Below are positions 9,965 through 19,068 of a DNA stretch of 64,000 nt, in pieces; the stretch's first letter is position 1; each line of letters opens with the position of its first letter. The translations under genes were made by a program, and so were the position numbers. Source of the DNA: Sutcliffiella horikoshii (lineage in GTDB: Bacteria; Bacillota; Bacilli; Bacillales; Bacillaceae_I); the NCBI RefSeq assembly GCF_019931755.1, contig NZ_CP082918.1, positions 2,522,001 to 2,586,000 on the forward strand, read 5' to 3'. The notes under the pieces are model-generated. The model was not told the origin of the DNA and made no database searches. It saw only the letters and a list, made by a program, of their open reading frames with translations.

Positions 9965-10314
9965 TATGCCACCCCCAATTTTTGCAGGGCGTTTTCTTCA
10001 CTTTCTTCTAAACGGATAATTTTAAATAGCCCGGACATTTCAAACAGACGCTTAACAGCAGGTGAAATGGAACAAACCACCATTTCTCCCCCATTATTTT
10101 TAATTTGTTTATAACGCCCCAATATAACACCGAGCCCTGAGCTGTCCATGAAAGACAATTGCTCCAAATTTAAAATAATATGAGTGATCTGATGTTTTTC
10201 GATTATAGCTGTAGCTTGATTACGCAAATTTTCAGCTGTATGGTGATCCAATTCACCTGCTAAACGTACACAAAGAACATTTTGTTTGACTTCCAAATCA
10301 ACGGTAAGACTCAC
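9964..10314 (-). CDS. spoIIAA: Anti-anti-sigma factor SpoIIAA
   Basis: STAS-domain protein of 116 residues that in its unphosphorylated form frees sigma-F from SpoIIAB. The phosphorylated serine lies in [14 protein letters not shown] near residues 55-68. The ATG at 10314 has AAGGGGG upstream. First gene of the operon; a sigma-H-type promoter is found just upstream, and read-through from dacF is also possible because no clear terminator follows dacF. Confidence 0.97.
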   Translation of the reverse strand: MSLTVDLEVKQNVLCVRLAGELDHHTAENLRNQATAIIEKHQITHIILNLEQLSFMDSSGLGVILGRYKQIKNNGGEMVVCSISPAVKRLFEMSGLFKIIRLEESEENALQKLGVA

Positions 10315-10352
10315 TGCACTTTCCCCCTTGTGGAAACTTTGTTCAGTGAGTC

Positions 10353-10382
10353 AATTTCTATATTTGATTTCCGTTTTCCTGC
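10353..10382 (-). promoter_or_regulatory. Candidate sigma-H promoter of the spoIIA operon
   Basis: Minus-strand GCAGGAAAA (perfect fit to RnAGGAwWW), a 12-bp spacer and ATAGAAATT (one mismatch to RnnGAATww) lie 39 bases before spoIIAA. In B. subtilis this operon is started by sigma-H and Spo0A-P. I did not see a convincing Spo0A box. Confidence 0.7.
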
Positions 10383-10444
10383 CTGCAGACAAAACTAGTG
10401 TTTATTCGCTAAAAAAACAGGTTCTATACTTGTGATTATTTAAA

Positions 10445-11608
10445 TCAACCTAGTTTGGAGAAGTGACCCATGGAACGTTTGAAAAGTTGCCACCAGCTTG
10501 CTTCCATACTGTCTTTTGCAGCTACCAGGTCACTTTCCGAAAGAACCTTTCCGCCTTTTTTAAGGACAATCTTACCTACTTTGTCTCCTTTTTTAACTGG
10601 CGCCTTCACATTTTCATCTACAGTGATTATTTTCTCCACATCATCTGTATTTTCACCTTTCTTCGTTAAAACAGAAATCGGTTCGCTTGTTACGGCATCT
10701 ACTTCTTTTTCAGAACCTTTACTGATTTCCACTCTTCCTACTGCTACGTTTCGTTCATACATCGGGTGTGTTTTATACTGACTGAATGCAAAATCCAACA
10801 TATTCGTAATCTGAGCATTTCGGTCTTTCGGTGTCGGTGCACCAAATACTACAGCTATCACACGCATATTGTCTTTTTTGGCAGTAGCAGTCAAACAATA
10901 CTTTGCTTCTTGTGTAAATCCTGTTTTCACTCCATCCACACCAGGATAGAATCTAACAAGTTTGTTTGTATTAACCAACCAGAATTTCTTCTCTGAATCT
11001 TGTCGGAGATAGTCTTCATATTGGCCTGTATATTTAGTAATTCCTTCATATTTCAACAGTTCTTTTGCCATCACAGCCATGTCGTTTGCAGTGCTGTAAT
11101 GATTTTTAGCCGGTAAACCTGTTGGGTTTTGGAATAGTGTGTTTTCTAGACCAAGGTCTTTCGCTTTGGCATTCATTCTATCTACAAATGCAGCTTCAGA
11201 TCCTGCGATACGTTCAGCCATTGCGACAGAAGCATCATTACCTGATGCGATCGCAATACCGCGAAGCATTTCATCTGTCGTCATTTCTTCACCAGGCTCG
11301 AGAAAAATTTGCGATCCTCCCATAGAGGCAGCATATTCACTTGTCCTGATTTTTTCATCCCACGTAAGTTCACCTTTATCAATAGCTTCCATAATCAAGA
11401 GCATCGTCATGATTTTTGTCATACTCGCCGGGGGCAATTTTTCGTGTCCGTTTTTTTCATACAGTACTTGACCAGTGTCGCGTTCAATCAATATAGCAGA
11501 TCTAGCATTTTCAGTAAGTTGAACACTTTTTTCTTCCGCCCCTACAACAGGACTAAATGCGGAAAAAGTAAAAGCAATTGCAATTATTGCGGTGATTAAC
11601 TTTTTCAT
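10445..11608 (-). CDS. dacF: D-alanyl-D-alanine carboxypeptidase DacF
   Basis: Forespore-expressed penicillin-binding protein that trims peptidoglycan side chains and affects cortex cross-linking. The 387 residues start with a signal peptide (MKKLITAIIAIAFTF... cleaved near VVGAEE). Active-site motifs are SMTK (PPASMTKIM, residues ~60-68), SGND and KTG (GVKTGFT). The PBP5-like C-terminal domain and a short amphipathic end (WWQLFKRSMG) suggest membrane attachment. ATG at 11608 with GGAGG upstream. A sigma-F/G-type promoter precedes it; spoIIAA follows with no strong terminator between. Confidence 0.95.
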   Translation of the reverse strand: MKKLITAIIAIAFTFSAFSPVVGAEEKSVQLTENARSAILIERDTGQVLYEKNGHEKLPPASMTKIMTMLLIMEAIDKGELTWDEKIRTSEYAASMGGSQIFLEPGEEMTTDEMLRGIAIASGNDASVAMAERIAGSEAAFVDRMNAKAKDLGLENTLFQNPTGLPAKNHYSTANDMAVMAKELLKYEGITKYTGQYEDYLRQDSEKKFWLVNTNKLVRFYPGVDGVKTGFTQEAKYCLTATAKKDNMRVIAVVFGAPTPKDRNAQITNMLDFAFSQYKTHPMYERNVAVGRVEISKGSEKEVDAVTSEPISVLTKKGENTDDVEKIITVDENVKAPVKKGDKVGKIVLKKGGKVLSESDLVAAKDSMEASWWQLFKRSMGHFSKLG

Positions 11609-11638
11609 CCTTAGACCTCCATTCATATTCCTACTTCA

Positions 11639-11667
11639 CATTTTTTCCAAAATGTTAATTTTTATAC
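11639..11667 (-). promoter_or_regulatory. Candidate sigma-F/sigma-G promoter of dacF
   Basis: Minus-strand GTATA, a 14-bp spacer and GGAAAAAATG resemble the sigma-F consensus GYWTA-N14/15-GGnRAnAnTW with one mismatch. It lies about 30 bases before dacF, which is forespore-expressed in B. subtilis. Confidence 0.6.
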
Positions 11668-11703
11668 TAAGTATTGGTAATGGAGGGAAATAATTTTGCA
11701 TAG

Positions 11704-11735
11704 TAAAAACAGCCCTACCAAAAAGGCAGGGCTGC
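11704..11735 (-). terminator. deoB-punA-pdp operon terminator
   Basis: Minus-strand CAGCCCTGCC and GGTAGGGCTG form a 10-bp stem followed by TTTTTAC, 19 bases after the pdp stop. Confidence 0.9.
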
Positions 11736-11753
11736 TCTCAACGCAATTCATTA

Positions 11754-13058
11754 TTATTCAGAAATCGTATCATAAACAAGTGGGGGAACTTTCACTTCGC
11801 CACTTACCACTTTAATGCTCTCATATAATGCTTCTTTTACTTTTGTAAGATCTTCTTGGTTACTGTGGATTGTTGCAAGTGACTCGCCTGCTTCCACTTT
11901 GTCACCAATCTTTTTGCGCAGAACAATTCCTACTGCAAGATCGATCTCAGAGTCTTTAGTTGCACGGCCAGCACCAAGCAACATCGCAGCAGTTCCAACA
12001 GAATCAGCCACAATCTCAGATACTACACCAGCTTCTTTTGCTTCAAGCTCCACCACATGCTTAGCTTGAGGTAATTTCTCAGGGTTATCGACAACAGAAG
12101 CGTCTCCACCTTGTGCTTCCAAGAATGTCTTTAATGTTTCGATTGCTGCGCCAGAGCGGATAACTTCTTCCAGCATTCCGCGTGCTTCTTCCAATGTAGA
12201 AGCTTTTTCTGCTAAAAGAACCATGTAGCTACCTAGCTCCAAGCAAAGCTCTTCTAAATCTTTTGGACCTTCGCCACGCAAAGTGTCGATAGCTTCTTTA
12301 ATCTCTAATGCGTTACCGATTGCAAATCCAAGTGGCTGGCTCATATCAGAGATGACTGCCATTGTTCTGCGGCCAACATTGTTTCCGATATCAACCATTG
12401 CTTTTGCAAGCTTTTTCGCTTCGTCCAAGTCTTTCATGAATGCACCGGCGCCAGTTTTTACATCCAATACGATTGCGTCTGCTCCAGCGGCAATCTTTTT
12501 GCTCATGATGGAGCTTGCAATCAACGGAATGCTGTTTACAGTAGCTGTTACATCACGCAAAGCATAAAGCTTTTTGTCAGCAGGAGTCAGGTTACCACTT
12601 TGGCCGATAACGGCAACTTTATTTTTGTTTACATAGTCGATGAATTCTTGGTTGTCGATTTCTACGTGGAAGCCTGGTACAGACTCAAGTTTATCGATTG
12701 TCCCACCAGTGTGACCAAGGCCACGGCCACTCATTTTAGCAACCGGAACTCCAACAGCCGCTACAAGTGGTGCCAACACTAATGTTGTAGTGTCGCCAAC
12801 TCCGCCAGTACTGTGTTTATCAACTTTGATACCTTCGATAGCAGATAGGTCAATGGTGTCTCCAGAGTGAACCATTGCCATTGTTAGGTCTGCGCGTTCT
12901 TGGTCACTCATTCCTTGGAAGAAGATGGCCATGGAGAAAGCGCTCATCTGATAGTCAGGAATGGATCCGTCTGTGAATCCGTTTACGATGAATTGGATTT
13001 CTTCTGTTGTTAGTTCTTTTCCGTCACGTTTCTTTTGTATAAGGTCTACCATTCTCAT
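11754..13058 (-). CDS. pdp: Pyrimidine-nucleoside phosphorylase
   Basis: Splits uridine, thymidine and deoxyuridine with phosphate into base and (deoxy)ribose 1-phosphate. The 434 residues show the family's phosphate site [13 protein letters not shown] (near residue 80), [17 protein letters not shown], and the C-terminal domain. Start ATG at 13058 with AAGAGGTG upstream. It follows punA by 32 bases; together with deoB the three genes form a nucleoside salvage operon. In B. subtilis pdp lies elsewhere with dra and nupC, so the grouping here differs from that model. Confidence 0.95.
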   Translation of the reverse strand: MRMVDLIQKKRDGKELTTEEIQFIVNGFTDGSIPDYQMSAFSMAIFFQGMSDQERADLTMAMVHSGDTIDLSAIEGIKVDKHSTGGVGDTTTLVLAPLVAAVGVPVAKMSGRGLGHTGGTIDKLESVPGFHVEIDNQEFIDYVNKNKVAVIGQSGNLTPADKKLYALRDVTATVNSIPLIASSIMSKKIAAGADAIVLDVKTGAGAFMKDLDEAKKLAKAMVDIGNNVGRRTMAVISDMSQPLGFAIGNALEIKEAIDTLRGEGPKDLEELCLELGSYMVLLAEKASTLEEARGMLEEVIRSGAAIETLKTFLEAQGGDASVVDNPEKLPQAKHVVELEAKEAGVVSEIVADSVGTAAMLLGAGRATKDSEIDLAVGIVLRKKIGDKVEAGESLATIHSNQEDLTKVKEALYESIKVVSGEVKVPPLVYDTISE

Positions 13059-13090
13059 GCCGAAACACCTCTTATTTTCTATAAAATAAA

Positions 13091-13906
13091 TTACATACCT
13101 TTAACAATTGTTTTTACGAATTGAAGGAAGTTTGCTTTTACCATTTCTGTTGTTTCCATTACTTCGTCGTGTGTTAATGGCTGGTCAAGGATTCCCGCTG
13201 CCATGTTGGAGATGCAAGAGATTCCAAGCACTTTCATGCCGCAATGACGGGCAACGATAACTTCCGGTACAGTGGACATTCCCACTGCGTCTCCACCAAG
13301 AGTACGAAGCATTCTAACTTCAGCTGGTGTTTCATAGGAAGGTCCTGTGTTCCCTACATACACACCCTCTTGAACTTTAAGACCGATTTCTGCTGCTACA
13401 TCTTTAGCCAATTTACGAAGCTGTTTGCAATATGGCTCTGACATGTCAGGGAAACGTGCGCCAAGCTCATTGTTATTTGGTCCAATTAGCGGATTCGTTC
13501 CCATGTTATTGATGTGATCAGTTAAAATCATTAAATCTCCTGCTTCGAAGCTTTCGTTCACGCCTCCAGCAGCATTTGTTACGATTAATTTCTCTACACC
13601 GATATACTTCATAACACGAACTGGGAACGTCACTTTTTCCATGGCATAGCCTTCATAGAAGTGAAAGCGTCCTTGCATGGCAATTACAGTTTTCCCTTCT
13701 AATTCACCAATCACCAGTTGGCCTGCATGGCCCTCGACAGTTGAAACAGGGAATTCAGGAATCTCTGCGTATGGAATCACGACAGGGTTTTGAATTTCTT
13801 CTGCTAACACACCAAGTCCAGATCCAAGGATTAGGCCGATTTCTGGTTTGTTAGATAATTTCGCATTAATATATTCAGCTGATTTTTTAATAGCTTCTAA
13901 ATTCAT
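13091..13906 (-). CDS. punA: Purine-nucleoside phosphorylase
   Basis: Trimeric-type PNP (family of PupG/PunA) that phosphorolyses guanosine and inosine and their deoxy forms. In 271 residues: [10 protein letters not shown] near residue 28 (phosphate loop), [11 protein letters not shown] near residue 78, [10 protein letters not shown] near 112, and the base-binding [25 protein letters not shown] near 190-214. ATG with AGGAGTTATTAA upstream, 13 bases after deoB. Confidence 0.95.
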   Translation of the reverse strand: MNLEAIKKSAEYINAKLSNKPEIGLILGSGLGVLAEEIQNPVVIPYAEIPEFPVSTVEGHAGQLVIGELEGKTVIAMQGRFHFYEGYAMEKVTFPVRVMKYIGVEKLIVTNAAGGVNESFEAGDLMILTDHINNMGTNPLIGPNNNELGARFPDMSEPYCKQLRKLAKDVAAEIGLKVQEGVYVGNTGPSYETPAEVRMLRTLGGDAVGMSTVPEVIVARHCGMKVLGISCISNMAAGILDQPLTHDEVMETTEMVKANFLQFVKTIVKGM

Positions 13907-13919
13907 TTAATAACTCCTC

Positions 13920-15104
13920 CTAGTTCAAATCTTGTAAAAAGCTTTTTCCGTGCTTAGGCATTCTTGTATTAAAGTTGTCTGCAATCGTTGCGCCGATATC
14001 TGCAAATGTTTTACGGATATCTAACTGCTTTCCTTCTTTATGCTGAGGAGAGTAAGCTAATAATGGCACATATTCTCTAGTATGATCTGTTCCTGGTGCT
14101 GTTGGATCGTTTCCATGGTCAGCAGTAATGATTAATAGATCATCTTCTTTTAAGTTGGCAAACACATCAGGAAGGCGTGCATCATATTCTTCCAATGCTT
14201 TTCCATAACCTTCAGGATCTCTTCTGTGACCATATACTGCGTCAAAATCAACCAGGTTTAAGAAACTGATACCTGTAAAGTCCATAGCTGTTGTTTCCAC
14301 CAATTTGTCCATTCCATCCATGTTAGAGACAGTGCGGAGTGATTTCGTCACTCCCTCCCCATCATAGATATCGGAAATTTTCCCAATGGAAATAACATCA
14401 TAGCCACTGTCTTTCAGTTCATTCATTACTGTACGTTCAAATGGTTTTAATGCATAATCATGACGGTTGGATGTACGTTTCCAGTTACCTGCTTCACCAA
14501 CAAACGGACGTGCAATAATTCGTCCCACCATGTACTTTTCATCTAAAGTTAATTCACGTGCAATTTTACAAATGTCATATAATTCTTCAATAGGAACAAC
14601 ATCTTCGTGTGCTGCAATTTGAAGAACGGAATCTGCAGAAGTATAAACAATCAATGCTCCTGAATCTACGTGTTCCTGCCCTAGTTGATCAAGAATCTCC
14701 GTTCCGCTCGCAGGAATGTTCCCGATGATTTTACGGCCTGTACGTTCTTCCAACTCTTGAATAAGCTCATTTGGAAATCCGTCAGGAAATACACGGAAAG
14801 GTGTATCGATTCGCAAGCCCATGATCTCCCAGTGACCTGTCATGGTATCTTTTCCGCTTGAAGATTCTTCCATTTTCGTGAAGAATGCTAGGGGCTTTTC
14901 TGCTTTTGGAACACCCTTTACTTCTTCAATATTGCTAAGACCAAGCTTTGCCATATTTGGCATGTTCAGCCCGTTCATGTGTTCAGCTATATGTCCTAAA
15001 GTATCGGCACCCTTATCACCGAATTTTTCAGCATCCGGTGCTTCTCCGATTCCAACAGAATCCATTACTACTAGAAACACTCTTTTATATGTATAAGAAC
15101 TCAT
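13920..15104 (-). CDS. deoB: Phosphopentomutase
   Basis: Interconverts (deoxy)ribose 1-phosphate and 5-phosphate, linking the two phosphorylases downstream to the pentose phosphate pathway; called drm in B. subtilis. The 394 residues belong to the alkaline phosphatase superfamily: metal ligands in [13 protein letters not shown] near residue 12 and TADHGNDP near residue 325, catalytic threonine region [10 protein letters not shown] near 88. ATG at 15104 with AGGAGG upstream. First gene of the operon, behind a promoter with an internal cre-like site. Confidence 0.96.
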   Translation of the reverse strand: MSSYTYKRVFLVVMDSVGIGEAPDAEKFGDKGADTLGHIAEHMNGLNMPNMAKLGLSNIEEVKGVPKAEKPLAFFTKMEESSSGKDTMTGHWEIMGLRIDTPFRVFPDGFPNELIQELEERTGRKIIGNIPASGTEILDQLGQEHVDSGALIVYTSADSVLQIAAHEDVVPIEELYDICKIARELTLDEKYMVGRIIARPFVGEAGNWKRTSNRHDYALKPFERTVMNELKDSGYDVISIGKISDIYDGEGVTKSLRTVSNMDGMDKLVETTAMDFTGISFLNLVDFDAVYGHRRDPEGYGKALEEYDARLPDVFANLKEDDLLIITADHGNDPTAPGTDHTREYVPLLAYSPQHKEGKQLDIRKTFADIGATIADNFNTRMPKHGKSFLQDLN

Positions 15105-15196
15105 TTTATAACCTCCTACTAACTTTCGATCTGATTTTACCTCTTGTATTTTCCCCTTTTTTACTTAGGATAGTCATACAAGACCACACTTCTACT

Positions 15197-15212
15197 TGTC
15201 AGAAGTCTGACA
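15197..15212. promoter_or_regulatory. Perfect 7-2-7 palindrome in the deoB leader
   Basis: TGTCAGA-AG-TCTGACA lies 10-25 bases downstream of the -10 box of the deoB promoter. The symmetry and position near the transcription start suggest a repressor operator, perhaps for a nucleoside-responsive regulator. The binding protein is unknown. Confidence 0.6.
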
Positions 15213-15221
15213 TCTGATTCT

Positions 15222-15250
15222 AGTATAAACAAGCGCTTTCAAAGTTGCAA
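15222..15250 (-). promoter_or_regulatory. deoB operon promoter with cre-like site in the spacer
   Basis: Minus-strand TTGCAA, exactly 17 bp, and TATACT form a good sigma-A promoter. The spacer holds TGAAAGCGCTTGTT (15228-15241), which fits 11 of 14 positions of the CcpA cre consensus. B. subtilis drm-pupG is known to be glucose-repressed, so CcpA control is plausible. Confidence 0.7.
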
Positions 15251-15257
15251 TTAAAAT

Positions 15258-15290
15258 GATAAAAAAAGACTGTTCAGATAGTTCGAACAG
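15258..15290 (-). terminator. xerD terminator
   Basis: Minus-strand CTGTTC and GAACAG with a 9-base loop, followed by TCTTTTTTT, 34 bases after the xerD stop. Confidence 0.85.
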
Positions 15291-15323
15291 CCCTACTCCT
15301 GTTCCCGCTATAAGAATCTAACT

Positions 15324-16214
15324 TTATGCTCTTGGGTGGAACATCGAGTAAACATCCTTCATGCGGGTTTTCGTGACATGCGTGTAAATTTGGGTGGTAG
15401 AAATATCGGCGTGTCCAAGCATTTCTTGGACTGCACGAAGATCTGCCCCATTTTCTAAAAGATGTGTGGCAAAAGAATGTCGCAACGTATGCGGAGTCAA
15501 TTCCTTTTCAATACCGGCTTCCTTTGTCAACTTTTTTAGGATTTTCCAAAAACCCTGTCTTGTTAAGCGGTTACCATAAAGATTCACAAACAACGCATCC
15601 GTGGTCTTCTTTTTTAACAGTTGACTTCGACTTTCTTCTATATAAGTGGTGATGGCATTTTGGGCCATTGTTCCAAGCGGAATGATTCTTTCTTTGTTTC
15701 CTTTTCCTACGCAACGAACAAACCCCATGGTTAAATGTACATCGCTGAGATTCAGGGATATCAGCTCGGAGACACGCATTCCTGTAGCATATAATAGTTC
15801 TAGCATCGCTTTATCACGCATGCCAAACACTTTACTCGTATCAGGCGAATCTAGTAATGCTTGCACCTCTTCTACAGACATAACCTGTGGAAGCTTTTGT
15901 TCTTGTTTAGGACGGTCAATATGTACTGTCGGGTCTTGAGTTGTGACCTTTTCCCTTAATAAAAATTGATGAAATGAGCGTATGGAGGCAATATGTCTGG
16001 CTATTGTTTTGGACGACTTTCCATTTTCCGTCAGAAACTTTAAAAACTGTATAATGGTAGACCGTGAAACTGCATCCAACGAAGATATTTCCTCTACTTT
16101 ACTTACATACAAAAGATAAGACTTTAAGTCTCGCTCGTAGGAAACTACCGTGTTTGACGCCAGGCCTTTTTCGACTACTAAAAAATGAATAAAATCTTTT
16201 AATTGATCCTGCAA
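15324..16214 (-). CDS. xerD: Tyrosine site-specific recombinase XerD
   Basis: Resolves chromosome dimers at dif together with XerC (called RipX in B. subtilis). The 296 residues have the N-terminal SAM-like domain ([21 protein letters not shown]) and the catalytic domain with all active residues visible: R in TGMRVSEL, K in [10 protein letters not shown], HxxR in [11 protein letters not shown] in LGHADIST and the nucleophile Y in TQIYTHV. Length is standard. It follows yqzK by six bases and is probably co-transcribed with it and possibly fur-proximal DNA. Confidence 0.96.
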   Translation of the reverse strand: MQDQLKDFIHFLVVEKGLASNTVVSYERDLKSYLLYVSKVEEISSLDAVSRSTIIQFLKFLTENGKSSKTIARHIASIRSFHQFLLREKVTTQDPTVHIDRPKQEQKLPQVMSVEEVQALLDSPDTSKVFGMRDKAMLELLYATGMRVSELISLNLSDVHLTMGFVRCVGKGNKERIIPLGTMAQNAITTYIEESRSQLLKKKTTDALFVNLYGNRLTRQGFWKILKKLTKEAGIEKELTPHTLRHSFATHLLENGADLRAVQEMLGHADISTTQIYTHVTKTRMKDVYSMFHPRA

Positions 16215-16220
16215 TACCCT

Positions 16221-16448
16221 CTACTCCCCGTAATGATAAAAGAATACCAAGCGCTGCAGCCAGCCCTCATCCCTTTCTTCTACCATTTTTGTCACTTTCA
16301 CCGCTGCCCCTTCAGGCTCGTCATAACGATGATAATTCTGATACTCTTGATTAATCCACATAATTCCATAGTAAAATAAGACCGTACAACCAGTGAATAA
16401 AATAAAAACTTTAAATGTATTATAGCATGAATCTATAATATTCTTCAT
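16221..16448 (-). CDS. yqzK: YqzK family small membrane protein (DUF4227)
   Basis: 75-residue protein of unknown function with one membrane segment near residues 12-30 (VFILFTGCTVLFYYGIMW) and a polar, charged C-terminus. The family is conserved in the gap between fur and xerD in Bacillus. The ATG at 16448 has GGAGG nine bases upstream; an earlier in-frame start adds a tail without a ribosome site. Confidence 0.85.
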   Translation of the reverse strand: MKNIIDSCYNTFKVFILFTGCTVLFYYGIMWINQEYQNYHRYDEPEGAAVKVTKMVEERDEGWLQRLVFFYHYGE

Positions 16449-16540
16449 AAAAGTCAACCTCCAAATATGCAAGTTATCCCAATAAACTTGTCTTATTAGA
16501 AGGTATGACAAATTAAAGCAGAATTATACCTTTAAAACCA

Positions 16541-16577
16541 AAATAAAAACCTTTCCCATCTTTATTGGAAAAGGTTT
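16541..16577 (-). terminator. fur terminator
   Basis: Minus-strand AAACCTTTTCC and GGGAAAGGTTT form an 11-bp stem (one G-T pair), then TTATTTTG. It begins within the last codon of fur. Confidence 0.88.
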
Positions 16578-17043
16578 ATGTATTCTCTTCTTCCGTTTGA
16601 TCATCAGGATCTTGGCATCGATGACAAACTCCATGAAAGGTTAAACGGTGGTCCTTTATTTTGAAGTTCCAATCACGTTCTACGATTGCTTCCACATCTT
16701 CTAGTAGGTCGTCTTGAATCTCATCAACCGCCCCACACTCTATGCAAACTAAGTGATGATGGAAATGCTTGGCACCTTCTTGACGAAGATCATAGCGTGA
16801 TACTCCATCGCCAAAATTTATTTTATCGACAATTTTCAATTCCGTCAGTAATTCCAATGTTCGATATACAGTAGCCAGTCCAATCTCAGGTGACTTTTCT
16901 TTCACGAGGAGGTATACATCTTCCGCGCTCAAATGGTCCTCTTCATGTTCCAGCAAGACTCGGACTGTTGATTCTCGCTGAGGAGTTAGCTTATAGCTTG
17001 CGGAATGCAGTAGCTTTTTTATGCGGTCTATCCTATTTTCCAT
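16576..17043 (-). CDS. fur: Ferric uptake repressor Fur
   Basis: Fe2+-dependent repressor of iron uptake genes. The 155 residues contain a winged helix (SPEIGLATVYRTLELL near residues 50-65), the metal-site stretch HFHHHLVC near residue 92, and two CxxC zinc pairs, CIEC and CHRC, typical of Fur/PerR. The C-terminal tail is acidic. Compared with PerR, the length and presence beside yqzK-xerD identify it as Fur by synteny. ATG with GAGGGAGG upstream. Upstream DNA carries a strong sigma-A promoter and two PerR/Fur-like boxes. Confidence 0.93.
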   Translation of the reverse strand: MENRIDRIKKLLHSASYKLTPQRESTVRVLLEHEEDHLSAEDVYLLVKEKSPEIGLATVYRTLELLTELKIVDKINFGDGVSRYDLRQEGAKHFHHHLVCIECGAVDEIQDDLLEDVEAIVERDWNFKIKDHRLTFHGVCHRCQDPDDQTEEENT

Positions 17044-17071
17044 TTCGTTCCCTCCCTCGCTTTACCACTTT

Positions 17072-17100
17072 ATTTTATCGAAAGCGCAGGGAACTGTCAA
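17072..17100 (-). promoter_or_regulatory. Sigma-A promoter of fur
   Basis: Minus-strand TTGACA, exactly 17 bp, TAAAAT: one mismatch to consensus overall, 29 bases before the fur start codon. Confidence 0.8.
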
Positions 17101-17106
17101 AGAAAA

Positions 17107-17144
17107 AAATAATCATTATAAATAAGTGAAAATAATCATTATTA
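17107..17144. promoter_or_regulatory. Two PerR/Fur-type boxes upstream of fur
   Basis: On the minus strand TTATAATGATTATTT (17107-17121) matches the PerR 7-1-7 consensus TTATAATNATTATAA at 12 of 14 fixed positions. TAATAATGATTATTT (17130-17144) matches the Fur consensus TGATAATNATTATCA at 12 of 14 and PerR less well. They lie just upstream of the -35 box. In B. subtilis fur belongs to the PerR regulon, so PerR is the favoured regulator; Fur autoregulation cannot be excluded. Confidence 0.7.
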
Positions 17145-17152
17145 TATTGGTT

Positions 17153-17794
17153 TTATTCTAATATGGAAATAACAGATTTCATGAACACTGGAGATGCCAA
17201 TGCTTCTATTAATGAAGCTCCCACAAGCAGTAAGCAAATGAATCCCATCGCGACCGTATATCTCATAAACTGTTGAAAAAACGGCTCCTGTATTCTTTTT
17301 ACAAACTGCTGCCTGATCATCTTCAAGGAAAAAGCCACCGATAAAGTTCCAATGATAATGTATGCAGGAATCGCAATCATATTTTGTGGAAGGATGGCCA
17401 CAAAGGAAAAAAGGAACCCTTTCCAGCTTAGTTGATTTACTAAGAATCCCACCGTAAATCCAACTACCACTCCTTTTAAGAACAGTAGTATTAAAATTAC
17501 CGGAAGTCCAATAATGGATATACCAAGCACCCACATTAAAAGAACGTATTTAATATTATGGAAATAACTCTGAAAGAATATGTCTTTCGAGCTTGCAAAC
17601 TGTCCTTCTTCCACCTGACCAAAGAAGCGGCTCAGATAGACAAACAGATCCTGTTTTTGTGAAAAGTTCATACTATTGACCACGATGGCCCCGAAGATAA
17701 CTCCCATAAAAAAAAGCACCACTATAAACAAATATAGAGAGGAGTGTTCTTTTATATGCCCTAGTAAAATAGTAAACCGCGACTGTTTTTTCAT
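17153..17794 (-). CDS. spoIIM: Stage II sporulation protein M
   Basis: Membrane subunit of the SpoIID-SpoIIM-SpoIIP complex that drives membrane migration in engulfment. The 213 residues contain about five membrane segments, starting with YLFIVVLFFMGVIFGAIVV near residue 25, and a central FLKGVVVGFTVGFLV. Length matches the family. ATG at 17794 with AGGAGG eight bases upstream. A good sigma-E promoter lies 30-58 bases upstream, in line with mother-cell expression. Unlike B. subtilis, yqxK is its immediate neighbour. Confidence 0.95.
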   Translation of the reverse strand: MKKQSRFTILLGHIKEHSSLYLFIVVLFFMGVIFGAIVVNSMNFSQKQDLFVYLSRFFGQVEEGQFASSKDIFFQSYFHNIKYVLLMWVLGISIIGLPVILILLFLKGVVVGFTVGFLVNQLSWKGFLFSFVAILPQNMIAIPAYIIIGTLSVAFSLKMIRQQFVKRIQEPFFQQFMRYTVAMGFICLLLVGASLIEALASPVFMKSVISILE

Positions 17795-17823
17795 CCCTCT
17801 TCCTCCTATCACTCTCTTACTAG

Positions 17824-17852
17824 AGTGTATGATAGAGGAGGGGAAGTATGAC
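17824..17852 (-). promoter_or_regulatory. Candidate sigma-E promoter of spoIIM
   Basis: Minus-strand GTCATAC, a 14-bp spacer and CATACACT. The -10 box is a perfect sigma-E match (CATACANT) and the -35 fits well. spoIIM is known to be sigma-E dependent. Confidence 0.78.
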
Positions 17853-17892
17853 TTGTTTTAGGATAGAAATTTCAAAGGGTGGGTTTTCCATA

Positions 17893-19059
17893 TTATTCAT
17901 CACTTACCTTACCAAACCTGCCCCCACCGCCAGCTTTAAACGCCAACCTTCCGCTTCGAGCAGCCACAATCAGAGACGCGACCTTCTCACCTACGACTTC
18001 CACCAATTCTTCGTGACTTGCATCATGGAGGATTCCCATTTCGGTTCCGAACACTCCTCGTAATTTGATCAATGTTTTCGGCCCTACACCAGGTATGAAG
18101 TCCAATGGGACCTGATGTATATATGGCGGGCGGTTTCTTAACGGTTCCTGATTATCAGCTAATTCTTCAATCCGATCAGAAACACCTTTAATAAATTTGG
18201 TGTGGGCACAACTGTTACAACTATTATCCTCCTGTACGAAAGGAGTAAAGCACTTTTCGCAAACTGTCGTATAGTACTTTCCTAACTGTGGACTCAAGCC
18301 GTAATTACTAACCACGCCTCGCCCATCCACTTCCCTCAAGGCTAGACGCAACTCTTCAAAACTTGGTTCCTTCATGTGTATCTTTTGATACTCTCTCGCT
18401 ATTTTACCAACGGAATGAGCATCAGAATTTGAAAGAAATGTATACCCGCCCAACTCACTTAATCGACTGGCCATAGATGTATCCGCACTTAACCCAAGCT
18501 CGATTGCATCAATTAGGTCTGGATCGAATACTTCCGACAAACTCTTTTTCACTCCCTTGCCATACAGACTCTTAAACGGTGTAAAAACATGTGCGGGGAT
18601 GAGCAAGCCGCCAAGCCGGTTTACCTCACGCTGAATAGCAACCGCATTCTCATACACACGCTGAGTGGACAAGGTGACATTTTTCATACGCTTGCTTAGC
18701 CAGTTTGAGAACTCCACCATTTTCTCCACTGTCTTCATATAACAAAGTGCATGTATTAAGCCCTGACAGTTCTCATCATAAATTTCGATTTCCGCACCAA
18801 GAATCAATGTAATATCTCCCATGCGTACACCGCCGTCTTCGAGCTCCACCAACTCACCAGCTGCAATACGATTACGAAGACCGATAAGCACTTCAGGTAC
18901 CTGGCAATCGATGACACCTACCATATCTAAGCCCTTTTTAAAGCGCGCCTCTTCCAAAACAGCCTCCAAAGTTAACTTATTGGAGGCTGTAATTTTTACC
19001 GGCTTACCACTGGCTGTCCGGCCCAAATGTATATGTAAATCAACAAAAAATTCTTGCAT
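17893..19059 (-). CDS. yqxK: PHP-domain nuclease-like protein, EndoQ/YqxK family
   Basis: 388 residues. The N-terminal PHP metal-dependent phosphoesterase domain shows DLHIHLG at residues 7-13, GVIDCQVP and NSDAHSVG near residue 210. A Cys4 zinc finger follows (CEKC...CNSCAH near 275-290), then a helix-hairpin-helix region (FIPGVGPKTLIKLRGVFG near 325-342). This layout matches archaeal endonuclease Q, which cuts DNA 5' of deaminated bases; a DNA-repair role is therefore likely but inferred. ATG at 19059. It follows nudF by nine bases and is probably co-transcribed with it. Confidence 0.85.
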   Translation of the reverse strand: MQEFFVDLHIHLGRTASGKPVKITASNKLTLEAVLEEARFKKGLDMVGVIDCQVPEVLIGLRNRIAAGELVELEDGGVRMGDITLILGAEIEIYDENCQGLIHALCYMKTVEKMVEFSNWLSKRMKNVTLSTQRVYENAVAIQREVNRLGGLLIPAHVFTPFKSLYGKGVKKSLSEVFDPDLIDAIELGLSADTSMASRLSELGGYTFLSNSDAHSVGKIAREYQKIHMKEPSFEELRLALREVDGRGVVSNYGLSPQLGKYYTTVCEKCFTPFVQEDNSCNSCAHTKFIKGVSDRIEELADNQEPLRNRPPYIHQVPLDFIPGVGPKTLIKLRGVFGTEMGILHDASHEELVEVVGEKVASLIVAARSGRLAFKAGGGGRFGKVSDE

Positions 19060-19068
19060 GGCCGTCCC

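Noticed and set aside
10315..10444. Spo0A boxes before spoIIAA
   Set aside because: Only a weak partial match (TTGTCTGC) to TTGTCGAA; not strong enough to report.
17142..17534. 130-codon minus-strand frame
   Set aside because: Same strand but another frame inside spoIIM; spoIIM is clear by motifs and length.
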